IMG/VR virus record: IMGVR_UViG_3300005590_000001
Coordinates: 1-64,000 of that record
DNA from: a virus
Direction: 5' to 3' (one strand)
DNA length: 64,000 nt
The translations under genes were made by a program, and so were the position numbers. Shown here in pieces: positions 42,379 to 50,567 of the stretch (the stretch's first letter is position 1; each line of letters opens with the position of its first letter). The notes under the pieces were generated by a model, which made no database searches, was not told where the DNA came from, and saw only the letters and a program-made list of their open reading frames with translations.

Positions 42379-43151
42379 TTTGAGTACTCCAAACCTTTTC
42401 TACTATAAATATTTGTAATACCAGATTCGTATAGAGTATCTACACCCTTAGAAAGTATCAAGTGTGAGCAATATAAATCTACACATTTGGGTTTGGTATT
42501 CTTATGTATTGCTTCGGCCGCGAGCTTAAATGTCATACCGCCGTCGCAAATATCATCTACTATTAGACATCTTTGCCCTTGTAAGTCTTTAAATTTACTT
42601 CTTGCTAAGGGTTCAGACATGGTAATATAGCCAGTTTCAGGATCTCGTTGTTTAAGTAAAACAAAATCCTTGTTTGTTCGTAAAATATATCTTTTTGCGG
42701 CAGATTCGTCTGGATAAATTGTGTAATCATATTTATATTGTTTAATAATTCTACGAATAATATGATCGGGTGATTGAACAGTAATGAAACCCTCAAGTAC
42801 ATCATGCCAACAGTGTAAATCAAAGCATATAATTTTATTTACATAATTACGCATTAAACCTACAAAAGTAAATAATGCAAATGTATTATTGTTATTTATT
42901 GATTTGTCTTGTCTGGCATAAGGTAAGTATGGAGCATGTAATGTAATTACTAAATCTGGACAATATGATCTGAGCAAGTCGCAAAGCTGACAAATATGAA
43001 AGATTTCTGATTCATTTTCAAATTGCCAATCAATTTTTACATGTTTATCGGCAACAATTTGTAAACACATTTCTGCAGAAAGATGCCAAACTTGACTAGT
43101 TTTGTCGGGAAAAACGGTGGGTTGAATGACATGACTGTCAATACTAATCAT
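42375..43151 (-). CDS. prs: PRPP-synthetase-like enzyme
   Basis: About 258 residues from MISIDSHVIQPTVF. The motifs HAPYLPYARQDK (ATP site), FDLHCWHDVLEGF and LIVDDICDGGMTF (PRPP/ribose-phosphate loop) are all present. It transfers pyrophosphate from ATP to ribose-5-phosphate, or in the NARP1 pathway to ADP-ribose (then called Adps). At under 260 residues it is shorter than bacterial Prs (about 315). Adjacent to the NAMPT-like enzyme. The ATG at 43151 follows a purine-rich Shine-Dalgarno. Confidence 0.93.
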   Translation of the reverse strand: MISIDSHVIQPTVFPDKTSQVWHLSAEMCLQIVADKHVKIDWQFENESEIFHICQLCDLLRSYCPDLVITLHAPYLPYARQDKSINNNNTFALFTFVGLMRNYVNKIICFDLHCWHDVLEGFITVQSPDHIIRRIIKQYKYDYTIYPDESAAKRYILRTNKDFVLLKQRDPETGYITMSEPLARSKFKDLQGQRCLIVDDICDGGMTFKLAAEAIHKNTKPKCVDLYCSHLILSKGVDTLYESGITNIYSRKGLEYSK

Positions 43152-43365
43152 CTTTTTTATCCTGTTGAACAAGTATAGAACTTACAAAAAGCATACCAAC
43201 TAACAATGTTATATTAATCGCAATCAAAGCTGGGATAACAATATCTTTTTCCATACCCATATCTTGAATTAGATAGTGTTGACCAACAACGCTTCCAGCC
43301 ATAGCTAAAATTGATGATCCAAAACAAAACAATACGATTAAAGCTTTCATTATTTTATGCATCAT
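43144..43365 (-). CDS. Small membrane protein
   Basis: The 73 residues have two helices (ALIVLFCFGSSILAMAG and VIPALIAINITLLVGMLFV). Ends at the start of the PRPP-synthetase-like gene. Unknown. Confidence 0.6.
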   Translation of the reverse strand: MMHKIMKALIVLFCFGSSILAMAGSVVGQHYLIQDMGMEKDIVIPALIAINITLLVGMLFVSSILVQQDKKDD

Positions 43366-43609
43366 ATATCCTTTTAAGGCTAAAAATTATTAAACACAAT
43401 ATTAAAATACAATCTATTATCGGCCAAGCTAGTAAGTGTACTGAAGTAGCCATAAAACAAAACGGTCCATCATCCTCATTATTTCTATTACATTCAAGCC
43501 AATGCCACATTGGAACACATTTATATAACCGCCAGTAACCAAAAATGTAAATTAGATGTAATATAACACCGGTTAGATGTATAAAGGCGATATACTGATA
43601 ATAATTCAT
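43355..43609 (-). CDS. Small membrane protein
   Basis: The 84 residues contain YIAFIHLTGVILHLIYIFGY and LAWPIIDCILILCLIIFSL, two or three helices, with a Cys/Trp-rich soluble loop between. Unknown. Confidence 0.6.
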   Translation of the reverse strand: MNYYQYIAFIHLTGVILHLIYIFGYWRLYKCVPMWHWLECNRNNEDDGPFCFMATSVHLLAWPIIDCILILCLIIFSLKRIYDA

Positions 43610-43621
43610 TAAGTTATATCC

Positions 43622-43765
43622 TTAAATTGCATTACGACACTCTTGCATACAAAAGACACAACAATCGCATAATGATAGATGATCATCTTCTATTTCTTCG
43701 CGATAAGGACATGTATGCAATTCTAGATTTTCATTTTGACATGATTCATTGTCTTCACAAGACAT
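43622..43765 (-). CDS. Cys-rich conserved small phage protein
   Basis: The 47 residues read MSCEDNESCQNENLELHTC, then PYREEIEDDHLSLCDCCVFC and MQECRNAI. The pattern HTCPYxEEIxDD....CxCCxxCxxEC recurs in many phage genomes and probably binds zinc. The start has a GGGGGAG Shine-Dalgarno. Function unknown. Confidence 0.82.
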   Translation of the reverse strand: MSCEDNESCQNENLELHTCPYREEIEDDHLSLCDCCVFCMQECRNAI

Positions 43766-43798
43766 TTAGATTCTCCCCCTTAAATTAACTACTCATAA

Positions 43799-43829
43799 TA
43801 GCCGAGGTCGGATTCGAACCGACAAGGAT
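43799..43829 (-). pseudogene. 3' fragment of a tRNA (T-arm and acceptor strand)
   Basis: Directly after tRNA-Leu(TAG), the minus strand carries a second T-arm GTCGG-TTCGAAT-CCGAC followed by CTCGGCTA, with no matching 5' half. It looks like the end of a deleted tRNA gene. Confidence 0.75.
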
Positions 43830-43904
43830 TGACACTGGAGAGATTCGAACTCTCAACTCACTGCTTCTAAGGCAGCGTCCTCTTGCCTATTGGGATACAG
43901 TGCC
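43830..43904 (-). tRNA. tRNA-Leu (anticodon TAG, short variable arm)
   Basis: Acceptor GGCACTG/CAGTGTC; anticodon arm GCTGC-CTTAGAA-GCAGT with anticodon TAG (reads CUA); T-arm GAGAG-TTCGAAT-CTCTC; discriminator A, no CCA. The variable loop is only five bases and the D-stem begins TATCCC, a form I associate with some phage tRNAs. Leu is inferred from the anticodon. Confidence 0.85.
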
Positions 43905-43939
43905 GTTTATAAACTTTTTTTAATTAATTATGGTATACA

Positions 43940-43950
43940 TGCGTAATATA
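43940..43950 (+). promoter_or_regulatory. TGYGTAATA dyad upstream of an HNH gene
   Basis: TGCGTAATATA lies 31 bases before the HNH start, in a palindromic stretch TAATATATTA. The same element precedes the other plus-strand endonuclease genes (46959, 51418, 63405). Promoter or operator role is inferred. Confidence 0.5.
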
Positions 43951-43981
43951 TTATATACACATTTACCATAAGGAATTAATT

Positions 43982-44647
43982 ATGAAATATACAAAAGAAT
44001 TATTAGAACCAATTGTTCGAGAATGCACATCTATAAGACAAGTTTTACAGAGACTAGGACTCAAAGAAACTGGCGGAAATTATTCAAATATTGGAAAAAG
44101 AATAGATAAACATGGTATTGATCGATCTCATTTTACTGGACAGGGACATATGAAGGGTAAAAAAGCATTAAATAGAAAATCAACTAAATATTACTTAGAT
44201 AATAAAGCTCATATACACTCCAATGCATTACGTTTACGATTACTTAACGAAGGATATTTCGAACACCAATGCCAAGGATGTGGTGCAAAAGAGTGGAGGG
44301 GTGATTCTATACCTCTAGAATTACACCATATTGATTGTAACCATCACAATAATAGCTTAGATAACTTAATGATTTTATGCCCAAATTGTCACAAATATGA
44401 ACATGATCAATTAAAAAAGAAATCTAAAAACCCTAAACATAAAAAAAAATGTAAAGACTGCACTGAGCAAATAAGAAAAGAGTCGTTGAGATGTAGATCA
44501 TGTGCGTCAAAATTACGACCGACTAAAATTAATTGGCCAGATACCAAATCTTTAAAGAAAATGGTATCTGAAACCAATTATTCTGTAGTTGCAAGATCTT
44601 TAAAAGTTTCTGATAACGCAATTAGAAAACGATTGAGAAATCATTAA
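43982..44647 (+). CDS. HNH homing endonuclease (free-standing)
   Basis: The 221 residues have an N-terminal helix-turn-helix region (TSIRQVLQRLGLKETGGNYS with a later IDRSHF). The HNH/zinc core is HQCQGCGAKEW, LELHHIDCNHHNNSLDNL and ILCPNCHKYEH. A C-terminal zinc pair (CKDC, CRSC) and a final helix LKVSDNAIRKRL follow. Paralogue of the gene at 51444. It is opposite to the surrounding operon and sits next to tRNA-Leu, consistent with homing into a tRNA region. Confidence 0.9.
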   Translation: MKYTKELLEPIVRECTSIRQVLQRLGLKETGGNYSNIGKRIDKHGIDRSHFTGQGHMKGKKALNRKSTKYYLDNKAHIHSNALRLRLLNEGYFEHQCQGCGAKEWRGDSIPLELHHIDCNHHNNSLDNLMILCPNCHKYEHDQLKKKSKNPKHKKKCKDCTEQIRKESLRCRSCASKLRPTKINWPDTKSLKKMVSETNYSVVARSLKVSDNAIRKRLRNH

Positions 44648-45921
44648 TGGTAAAGACTTTGCATACTACGATATGCAATATTTGTTGAACGATGACGTGC
44701 AAATCGGATTTCTACATCCTTAATAAGCTTTTTACCTTCAAAGGTAATATGCTTACGGGATTTTTCAAAATCCTTTTTCAATTCTTCAAGTTGTGAATTG
44801 TTTTTCACAAGTTCATCTTGTTGTTCTTTATAATTATCCTTTATAGACTTGATAGGATCTTTATCTTCATTTTCAGACCACATATCTACAGATGCCGCTT
44901 TATTATAACGGCCGAAATAACAATCACAGATATATTTGTAAAATTGCGGTGTTAGGATCCATTCAACTTTCGCCGTATTCTTACTAGTATATTCCTTGAT
45001 CTTACAAATTTGAAAACCAAAGTTATCAATGATGTATGGCTCATCTAATGTATCGTCATCAGGATCGAACGCTGAATTCAGATAAACATTTTTCTTCCAT
45101 ACCAACTTCTTATCGCCATCAAGTACCCAAATATCCACACAGTTATTACCGTAGTAACTTGAATTTGTACTTGATCCACAATTAAAGTAACTAATAAAGT
45201 CACTTGCACGCTGTTCATGCATATTAACTTCGCGAATTACTTCCATGACAATATCGATTGATATATTGTAAAGCTCTACAAGACTTTCTACAAGATCATC
45301 TTTAAAATCTTTATTCTCCAAAAGATCATCAATGATTTGTTCAATAACAGCTTTGGAAAGCGAATCATATTTTTTCAAATATCTGATCCGTGTTGGTCTT
45401 TCTAAAAGATTTGGGTTTACGCTAAGTTTATTAGCGGTTAGAATAAAGAAAATTTTTGCCTTAGGATCTTGCACGCCATCCATACATGAAAGCAAAGCAC
45501 CACGCTCATCTTCTGGAAAAACTTTCTCATATTCGTCAACTAAAACCACACAATCAAAATCAATGTTTGAAATAAACTGTGCAATATTTGGAATTTGATT
45601 CTGTACAAGAATTACCGGCAAGCCCAACTGATTACATAAAAGTTTTGCCGTAAACGTTTTACCAGTTCCTTTAAGGCCGCTTAACAGAATACCAAGATTC
45701 TTTTCTTTTTGAAAATGAAATTGTTTGATACATCTTTCAATGAAGGGTTGGTCAATATCATAAACCTTATCAGGCATTTCAAACTTCTCAAAAGTATGAG
45801 ATAGGTACGGCCCAACCAAAGGATTAAAATTTAACGTATAGACATGATTTTTAATTTCGGCACGGCGATATTCAGGAACATTTTTAATACCAACATCAGT
45901 TTCAATCCAAACTCTACTCAT
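44644..45921 (-). CDS. AAA+ ATPase
   Basis: The 425 residues contain Walker A LLSGLKGTGKTFTAK (about 80-92), Walker B CVVLVDEYEKVF and sensor-like IFFILTANKL, with RPTRIRYLK as an arginine-finger region. The C-terminal part is specific to this protein and ends in a coiled coil (KEQQDELVKNNSQLEELKKD). Likely remodels a protein or nucleic-acid complex; no partner is identified. Confidence 0.88.
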   Translation of the reverse strand: MSRVWIETDVGIKNVPEYRRAEIKNHVYTLNFNPLVGPYLSHTFEKFEMPDKVYDIDQPFIERCIKQFHFQKEKNLGILLSGLKGTGKTFTAKLLCNQLGLPVILVQNQIPNIAQFISNIDFDCVVLVDEYEKVFPEDERGALLSCMDGVQDPKAKIFFILTANKLSVNPNLLERPTRIRYLKKYDSLSKAVIEQIIDDLLENKDFKDDLVESLVELYNISIDIVMEVIREVNMHEQRASDFISYFNCGSSTNSSYYGNNCVDIWVLDGDKKLVWKKNVYLNSAFDPDDDTLDEPYIIDNFGFQICKIKEYTSKNTAKVEWILTPQFYKYICDCYFGRYNKAASVDMWSENEDKDPIKSIKDNYKEQQDELVKNNSQLEELKKDFEKSRKHITFEGKKLIKDVEIRFARHRSTNIAYRSMQSLYH

Positions 45922-46117
45922 TTTTATTAACCTTTAAAGATTTTGTAACAGAAAACAAACGGGCTGACCAAAAATCAGGTGACTGATTATACTCTTGACA
46001 ATATGAAGCAACTACTTTCTTTTCTATCTGCTCTTTAGTAAATTGCTCAGGTAAACCTCCATTAATAGTTATACATTCAACGGGTTTTTGTTTATAAGAC
46101 AAAACTACAATATTCAT
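45914..46117 (-). CDS. Hypothetical protein
   Basis: The 67 residues begin MNIVVLSYKQKPVECITING and contain SYCQEYNQSPDFWSARLFSV. It lies between the ligase C-half and the ATPase gene, overlapping both by a few bases. Unknown. Confidence 0.6.
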   Translation of the reverse strand: MNIVVLSYKQKPVECITINGGLPEQFTKEQIEKKVVASYCQEYNQSPDFWSARLFSVTKSLKVNKNE

Positions 46118-46950
46118 GATTCTTCTTCCATATCCATATAATTGTCATCATCTTTAACAATTTGTTCAAGAACTTTAAAGTCCCAGCTTTTATGTTTGAA
46201 AGTATGCCAGCCGGGTTTGTTAATACGAACACATACTCCCTCTTTTGGGTGACGTGAATCTATTGGGTCTTCACCTTCTGTGAGTTTATCAATATAATCG
46301 ATTGCCATATCACGAACAGTTCTTATATCATCACCTTCAGGATGTAATCGTGTAAGTTCTGGAACATGTTTGATATTATGATGATTACACCATGATACAA
46401 CTTCGTCCCATGTCCAATCTACAGTTTTACCGTCAGCTAATACCCAAACAATTCTATATACATAGACATCGAATTCACCATCAGCACAACCATAAGTGTA
46501 GGTTATAGTATCACCATACTTTTTACGTAATTGTTTATTATTGCTACGTTTAGTTGGTTGACGTGGCATAATTGGCTGATTTGGACCTTCGAATCCAACC
46601 ACTTCATAGTAGACGATCATATGGTCTTCTAGAAATGGAATTATTTTCGCCGCCGCTTTAGCTCTCATATCTGGGCAATGATATCCCTCTTTCCCTTTGT
46701 CATTTAAGACAACTCTACGAGTACCATTCAGTACTTTTACCTCATTCTCAGATATGGGAATACCCAAACGACGAAGAAATCTCTCAAACCAATTAAGTTC
46801 TCGATTTGCGAGTACTCGACCAGTTCTTTGAGAAGTGTTATGTATTAAAATGTTGTTTGCATAAAAATTATTTGTTGCTGACACCGTTAGATCGTATCGA
46901 TCATTTTTCTTTCTTAGTTTGGTAATCTTGGTGATTTTCTTGTATTTCAT
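46114..46950 (-). CDS. RNA ligase, C-terminal half preceded by a split-intein C-part
   Basis: The product starts with a 38-residue intein C-fragment (MKYKKITKITKLRKKNDRYD, ending NNILIHN) and continues TSQRTGRVLANREL, the segment right after the ligase active-site KVHG. Downstream MIVYYEVVGFEGPNQ and GVCVRINKPGWHTFKHKS match ligase motifs III-IV and V. Joined by trans-splicing to the product at 47797 it would give a complete ligase. The start at 46950 gives a normal-length intein C-part; 46983 is also open. Confidence 0.88.
   Translation of the reverse strand: MKYKKITKITKLRKKNDRYDLTVSATNNFYANNILIHNTSQRTGRVLANRELNWFERFLRRLGIPISENEVKVLNGTRRVVLNDKGKEGYHCPDMRAKAAAKIIPFLEDHMIVYYEVVGFEGPNQPIMPRQPTKRSNNKQLRKKYGDTITYTYGCADGEFDVYVYRIVWVLADGKTVDWTWDEVVSWCNHHNIKHVPELTRLHPEGDDIRTVRDMAIDYIDKLTEGEDPIDSRHPKEGVCVRINKPGWHTFKHKSWDFKVLEQIVKDDDNYMDMEEES
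46837..46950 (-). mobile_element. Split intein, C-terminal fragment
   Basis: Residues 1-38 of the C-half, ending ILIHN with Asn as last residue and Thr as +1. Contains the DRYDLTVSATNNFYANN block typical of intein F/G regions. Length (38 aa) matches known split-intein C parts. Confidence 0.87.
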
Positions 46951-46958
46951 TGGTTTTC

Positions 46959-46969
46959 TGTGTAATAAA
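46959..46969 (+). promoter_or_regulatory. TGYGTAATA dyad upstream of the Vsr-like endonuclease
   Basis: TGTGTAATAAA lies 30 bases before the start codon and is half of an inverted repeat GTGTAAT-AA-ATTACAC. It matches the elements at 43940, 51418 and 63405. Confidence 0.5.
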
Positions 46970-46999
46970 TTACACGACTCCATGTACTTGAGGTGTAAG

Positions 47000-47851
47000 A
47001 TGAATTGTGAAAAATGTAACTTTAAAGCTCAAAAAAGAGGTCAATTAGGTATCCATAAGAAGACGTGTAAAAAATGGAAAAAGTTTTGTAGGAAAATGAC
47101 ATTACAAAAATTTGATTTTTTATATAATCACTTAAAAATGTCTGCGATAGATATTCAAAAAGCATACAAACTCAACTCATACGCAATTGTGTACACATTA
47201 ATGAAGAAGGTTGGATTCAAATGTAGGACTTTGTCTGAATCTGCGAAAATTTGTAGAAAGAAAGTCAAACATCACAACTTTAGTAAAAATCACCCGTCTA
47301 GAAAGAGATGGGAGAAGAGGCTGTTAAAAGAAGAAGGTATCACTAATGTTTTCCAACGTGAATCAGTTAAAAGAAAATCTGTTCAAACTCTACTAAAAAA
47401 ATATGGTGTAGAATCACCATACAAAATTACAACTTCACGAGGGAAAAATATATATTCATCAATTCATAGAAAAGTTGTAACTATATGTCAAGAACTTGAC
47501 ATTGAGATTGCTATTGAGTTTAAGCTTCCTAAAAAATCTGGTCGATATTTTGCTTATGATATATTTATATCTAACACTAAAAAGATTATAGAAGTTTATG
47601 GAGATTATTGGCATGGAAATCCATTAATCTACAAACCGAATGATTTAATCCTTAAGGGGTCAAGCGGTGAAAAAATAGTGAAAGAAAAATGGGAATTTGA
47701 TGAACTTAAAAATCGACATGCTGTTTTAGCAGGTTATCAGGTGTTGATTATATGGGAATCAGATTTAGTTAAAGATATCAATAAATTGATATTAGACTAC
47801 TCATCTGATAAGCATAGATCTCCGATACTTAATTCATCAACTCTTCTATAA
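47000..47851 (+). CDS. Vsr-like (EDxHD-type) free-standing homing endonuclease
   Basis: About 283 residues from MNCEKCNFKAQKRGQLGIHK, with a zinc-finger-like N-terminus. The C-terminal domain reads KKIIEVYGDYWHGNPLIY, then KEKWEFDELKNRHAVLAGYQ and VLIIWESDLV, the Vsr/PD-(D/E)XK pattern of the endonucleases found in fractured genes with split inteins. The ATG at 47000 has a GAGGTG Shine-Dalgarno. It is antisense to the two ligase halves and overlaps the end of the N-half by 55 bases. Confidence 0.88.
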   Translation: MNCEKCNFKAQKRGQLGIHKKTCKKWKKFCRKMTLQKFDFLYNHLKMSAIDIQKAYKLNSYAIVYTLMKKVGFKCRTLSESAKICRKKVKHHNFSKNHPSRKRWEKRLLKEEGITNVFQRESVKRKSVQTLLKKYGVESPYKITTSRGKNIYSSIHRKVVTICQELDIEIAIEFKLPKKSGRYFAYDIFISNTKKIIEVYGDYWHGNPLIYKPNDLILKGSSGEKIVKEKWEFDELKNRHAVLAGYQVLIIWESDLVKDINKLILDYSSDKHRSPILNSSTLL

Positions 47852-48651
47852 ACTGAAAATTCTGGAAGCCAGACAGGATTATTTCCTGTAATGGTCAATT
47901 TAGAGCCATCATCGAACTCCAACTCGAACCATTCACCATCATTGGGAACATAATAAAATTCATCAATTGGGACATAGATATCCTGATGTGTGTTTAAATC
48001 ACGTGCTTTAATATGCACAGTAAGTTTAAGATCAACAATATCTCCGATTTTTTGTGTGCCCAATTCTAATGTTTGAACTTTGGTATTACGCTCTACACAA
48101 CCATGAACTTTATTTGTAATGATTAACTCATCACCAATATTTATCTTTTCAATATTATACCTAAGCTGTTCTGTATCACGATGCTCAGGAAAACATAGTT
48201 CTTTTTTCTTAGTTGGTTTTTGTGAAGAGTTTCGATGAGGGTTTCTGCGTGAAATATATTTGCAACAGATTGGTATTCCTGCAAACTCATCTATTTGATC
48301 GCCCTCTTTTAATGCAGACGTATCTCCGAAGTGATTTAGATAAGAAAGAGGACACCAGAATCCATGAGATCGGACGCCTCGAAATTTTTGTACGCGGACG
48401 CGGCGATTTGGATCGAACATACCGCCTTCATTTGCACCAGTTTCTGGATTCTTACGGCGGATCAAATCGTTCTTCGCCGCAAACTCTGCGGACAACTGCA
48501 ACTCACACGGGAAGTATAAACCCAATGCTTGGTCCGGAGTATCTTTGCCGACAATAATAGTTTCACCCATTACTGTGCCAACGGCTAAACTATGTACTTC
48601 TGGATCTGGGTGTGGAGTAACTGTAACTTTACACACTATTGCTTTGTGCAT
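47797..48651 (-). CDS. RNA ligase, N-terminal half followed by a split-intein N-part
   Basis: The first 184 residues form an N-terminal ligase region ending DELIITNKVHG. Lys181-x-x-Gly184 is the adenylated lysine motif I (KxxG). From Cys185 (CVERNTKVQTLELGTQKIGD) a 100-residue intein N-fragment follows, with the block LEFDDGSKLTITGNNPVW. The long domain before KxxG resembles ligases with an N-terminal OB-like module. It would seal RNA nicks or breaks after healing by the kinase-phosphatase at 32515. Confidence 0.88.
   Translation of the reverse strand: MHKAIVCKVTVTPHPDPEVHSLAVGTVMGETIIVGKDTPDQALGLYFPCELQLSAEFAAKNDLIRRKNPETGANEGGMFDPNRRVRVQKFRGVRSHGFWCPLSYLNHFGDTSALKEGDQIDEFAGIPICCKYISRRNPHRNSSQKPTKKKELCFPEHRDTEQLRYNIEKINIGDELIITNKVHGCVERNTKVQTLELGTQKIGDIVDLKLTVHIKARDLNTHQDIYVPIDEFYYVPNDGEWFELEFDDGSKLTITGNNPVWLPEFSVYRRVDELSIGDLCLSDE
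47800..48099 (-). mobile_element. Split intein, N-terminal fragment
   Basis: Residues 185-284 of the N-half, starting with Cys185 after KVHG and ending at the stop codon. About 100 residues with the A and B splicing blocks. It has no endonuclease; that function is encoded by the separate gene between the halves. Confidence 0.87.
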
Positions 48652-48938
48652 TTTAAATCCTCAAAATATTGTTGACGTTCATTATCCAACTTTTCAAACT
48701 CTTTCATAATTTTTTTAGAATTTTTTACCCAATCGTTATACATAATATGATTAGGTCTTTCTTCAATCATTAATTGATAATCATAATGTATTTCCAACAT
48801 ATCTACCATTTTTTTTTCTAAGTTACGCAAATGAATATTTGTTTGTGAAAACTTAGGTTTTGAGAAACTAAAATGAAAATATACATCAACCCAAACAAAA
48901 ATCATTATAATGATAAGTATTGTTTTGAGCAATTTCAT
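48636..48938 (-). CDS. Membrane-anchored small protein
   Basis: The 100 residues start MKLLKTILIIIMIFVWVDVY, one N-terminal membrane helix, then a charged helical domain (NLEKKMVDMLEIHYDYQLMI). Overlaps the ligase N-half start by 16 bases. Unknown. Confidence 0.65.
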   Translation of the reverse strand: MKLLKTILIIIMIFVWVDVYFHFSFSKPKFSQTNIHLRNLEKKMVDMLEIHYDYQLMIEERPNHIMYNDWVKNSKKIMKEFEKLDNERQQYFEDLKCTKQ

Positions 48939-48941
48939 TTA

Positions 48942-49937
48942 TCACTTCCCATACTTTCTAAAGATAGAAGAAATTTCATCAACAATAATAGAATCTAAAT
49001 CTTTATGCGCCCGCTCTATGTTGCCGTAATGAGATTCTAAACAATTCATTAGTAATGCCCGAATAAAATTTTCATTCGGTCGATCTGGTAATTTAGAAGT
49101 TTCTTTTAATCTTTCAAGTCTATGTTCAGCCTCTTGAAACCATCGAATTATTTCTTTTTCCGGCACCTCAGCATTACGGATAGCTTTCATCTTTGCTACT
49201 CGACCAGATTCTTGAAGATCTAAATCGCCGTGAGTAAGCATATATTCAGCTTGAGATACTAGACGATATACATGATATGCAAACTTAAGATCAAATCCAT
49301 GAATCTTTTGTGATTCAAATCTCTTACTTTTATTTACACCATCGACGTAAATCTCTAAGTATTTAGAATTACCAAGAGTTTGAGCTTCTGCAAATGTAGT
49401 ACTGTGTGGTATTCCAGCACTTTCTTCAAAGCTCCATATTAAAGCACAGCTTTTCTTTGCTTTCTTTAAATCAGTAAGTTGACCGTAAGCATATCCCTTA
49501 AACGTATTGAATAAACCTTTATGTAAAAAGCCGCGTCTATTTTCTCTAATGATTTCAAATGCTTGAGTGATATGTTTGATACATTCACGAGGAACAAATA
49601 GAGAGTCAATAATATTTGGATTATTTTTTCTTAGAAGCTGAAAATATTTAGCTATATTAAAGATTTGAAAGTCATAATGTTTCTTAGAAGATTTATCTTG
49701 CACATCATGTTGAAGCCAGTTATTAAAAACCTTAGTGTCAATATCAAAACCGTGTATTACATTTGGTTTGAAAAGATATTCTTTCGGCGGAATTGCAACG
49801 CCGTACATATCAAGGTCAGACCATTCCGTAGCAACACCATACGCTTGACTACCCATCACAGTTAGATAATGAGTATTACTTGGTAACCAAGTAGGTGGTT
49901 CAATTAGTTTCTTTTCTACTAAGTCTTGAAGTAACAT
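48942..49937 (-). CDS. RlaP-like nucleotidyltransferase
   Basis: The 331 residues carry LTVMGSQAYGVATEWSDLDMYGV (about 26-48), the GS...D-x-D active site of polymerase-beta-type nucleotidyltransferases, in the form seen in the RlaP family associated with RNA repair. IHGFDIDTKVFNN and FQIFNIAKYFQLLRKNNPNI continue the family pattern. Close to the fractured RNA ligase, it may add nucleotides to damaged RNA ends. Confidence 0.82.
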   Translation of the reverse strand: MLLQDLVEKKLIEPPTWLPSNTHYLTVMGSQAYGVATEWSDLDMYGVAIPPKEYLFKPNVIHGFDIDTKVFNNWLQHDVQDKSSKKHYDFQIFNIAKYFQLLRKNNPNIIDSLFVPRECIKHITQAFEIIRENRRGFLHKGLFNTFKGYAYGQLTDLKKAKKSCALIWSFEESAGIPHSTTFAEAQTLGNSKYLEIYVDGVNKSKRFESQKIHGFDLKFAYHVYRLVSQAEYMLTHGDLDLQESGRVAKMKAIRNAEVPEKEIIRWFQEAEHRLERLKETSKLPDRPNENFIRALLMNCLESHYGNIERAHKDLDSIIVDEISSIFRKYGK

Positions 49938-50185
49938 TAATGACCATTCTTTTTTCTATAACTTTGCAACCGCATAAATGGAATAGCAATTATAAAACCA
50001 GCACATATTAATATAAGCATTAAAAGTGTTAAGTACCAGAATACCAAAAATGGTATTGGACAATCCCAATCCTCTGATGGAACTTTTGCATATTTTGATG
50101 GATATAATATAAAAAAACAAAGTCGGAATGTCCAAAACAATAAGAGTGGTCCCATCAGTATAAAAAATACTAATGTATCAGACAT
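49937..50185 (-). CDS. Small membrane protein
   Basis: The 82 residues have helices VFFILMGPLLLFWTFRLCF and FLVFWYLTLLMLILICAGF. Starts in overlap with the YqeY-like stop. Unknown. Confidence 0.62.
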   Translation of the reverse strand: MSDTLVFFILMGPLLLFWTFRLCFFILYPSKYAKVPSEDWDCPIPFLVFWYLTLLMLILICAGFIIAIPFMRLQSYRKKNGH

Positions 50186-50567
50186 TATTTAGGAATTCCT
50201 TAACCAAATTAATATCCGGCACATAACCGGCCGACTTCAAAGCATTACAAACAACACCGATTTTCTTACCGTCATTCTTAGGTAAAGCTTTCCCATCCAT
50301 CACTTTTTCAATATCGCCGATAGTCAATTTAGGAATAAATTCCTTCAGTAGTTCATTTTCCCTTTGTAATTTATTGTCAGGTTTGTGTGCAAGAGATTCT
50401 TCATTAGACTTAATGAGTTTATTGATTCGACTAAGTACAAACGAGTCAGTTGTATCATTTGCAGAATCGCACTCATAAAGGATTACACAATAGACATCAA
50501 TCGCTAATTGATTCTTAAGTTTACGTGCTTGTAATCTGTTTGCTTTAATAGTATCATATAGTGACAT
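50178..50567 (-). CDS. YqeY/GatB-like helical protein
   Basis: The 129 residues follow the YqeY layout: SLYDTIKANRLQARKLKNQLAIDVYCVIL, KSNEESLAHKPDNKLQREN, LLKEFIPKLTIGDIEKVM, then a C-terminal helical hairpin. YqeY domains relate to the tail of the GatB amidotransferase that contacts tRNA. A tRNA-linked role would fit the setting, but is inference. Confidence 0.72.
   Translation of the reverse strand: MSLYDTIKANRLQARKLKNQLAIDVYCVILYECDSANDTTDSFVLSRINKLIKSNEESLAHKPDNKLQRENELLKEFIPKLTIGDIEKVMDGKALPKNDGKKIGVVCNALKSAGYVPDINLVKEFLNNV

Noticed and set aside
43830-43904. Amber suppressor tRNA
   Set aside because: The anticodon is TAG (UAG), which reads CUA (Leu); a suppressor of the UAG codon would need anticodon CUA.
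46919-46999. Longer N-terminus for the Vsr-like endonuclease
   Set aside because: The ATG at 47000 has a good Shine-Dalgarno; the upstream extension lies over the start of the ligase C-half and reads as hydrophobic filler.
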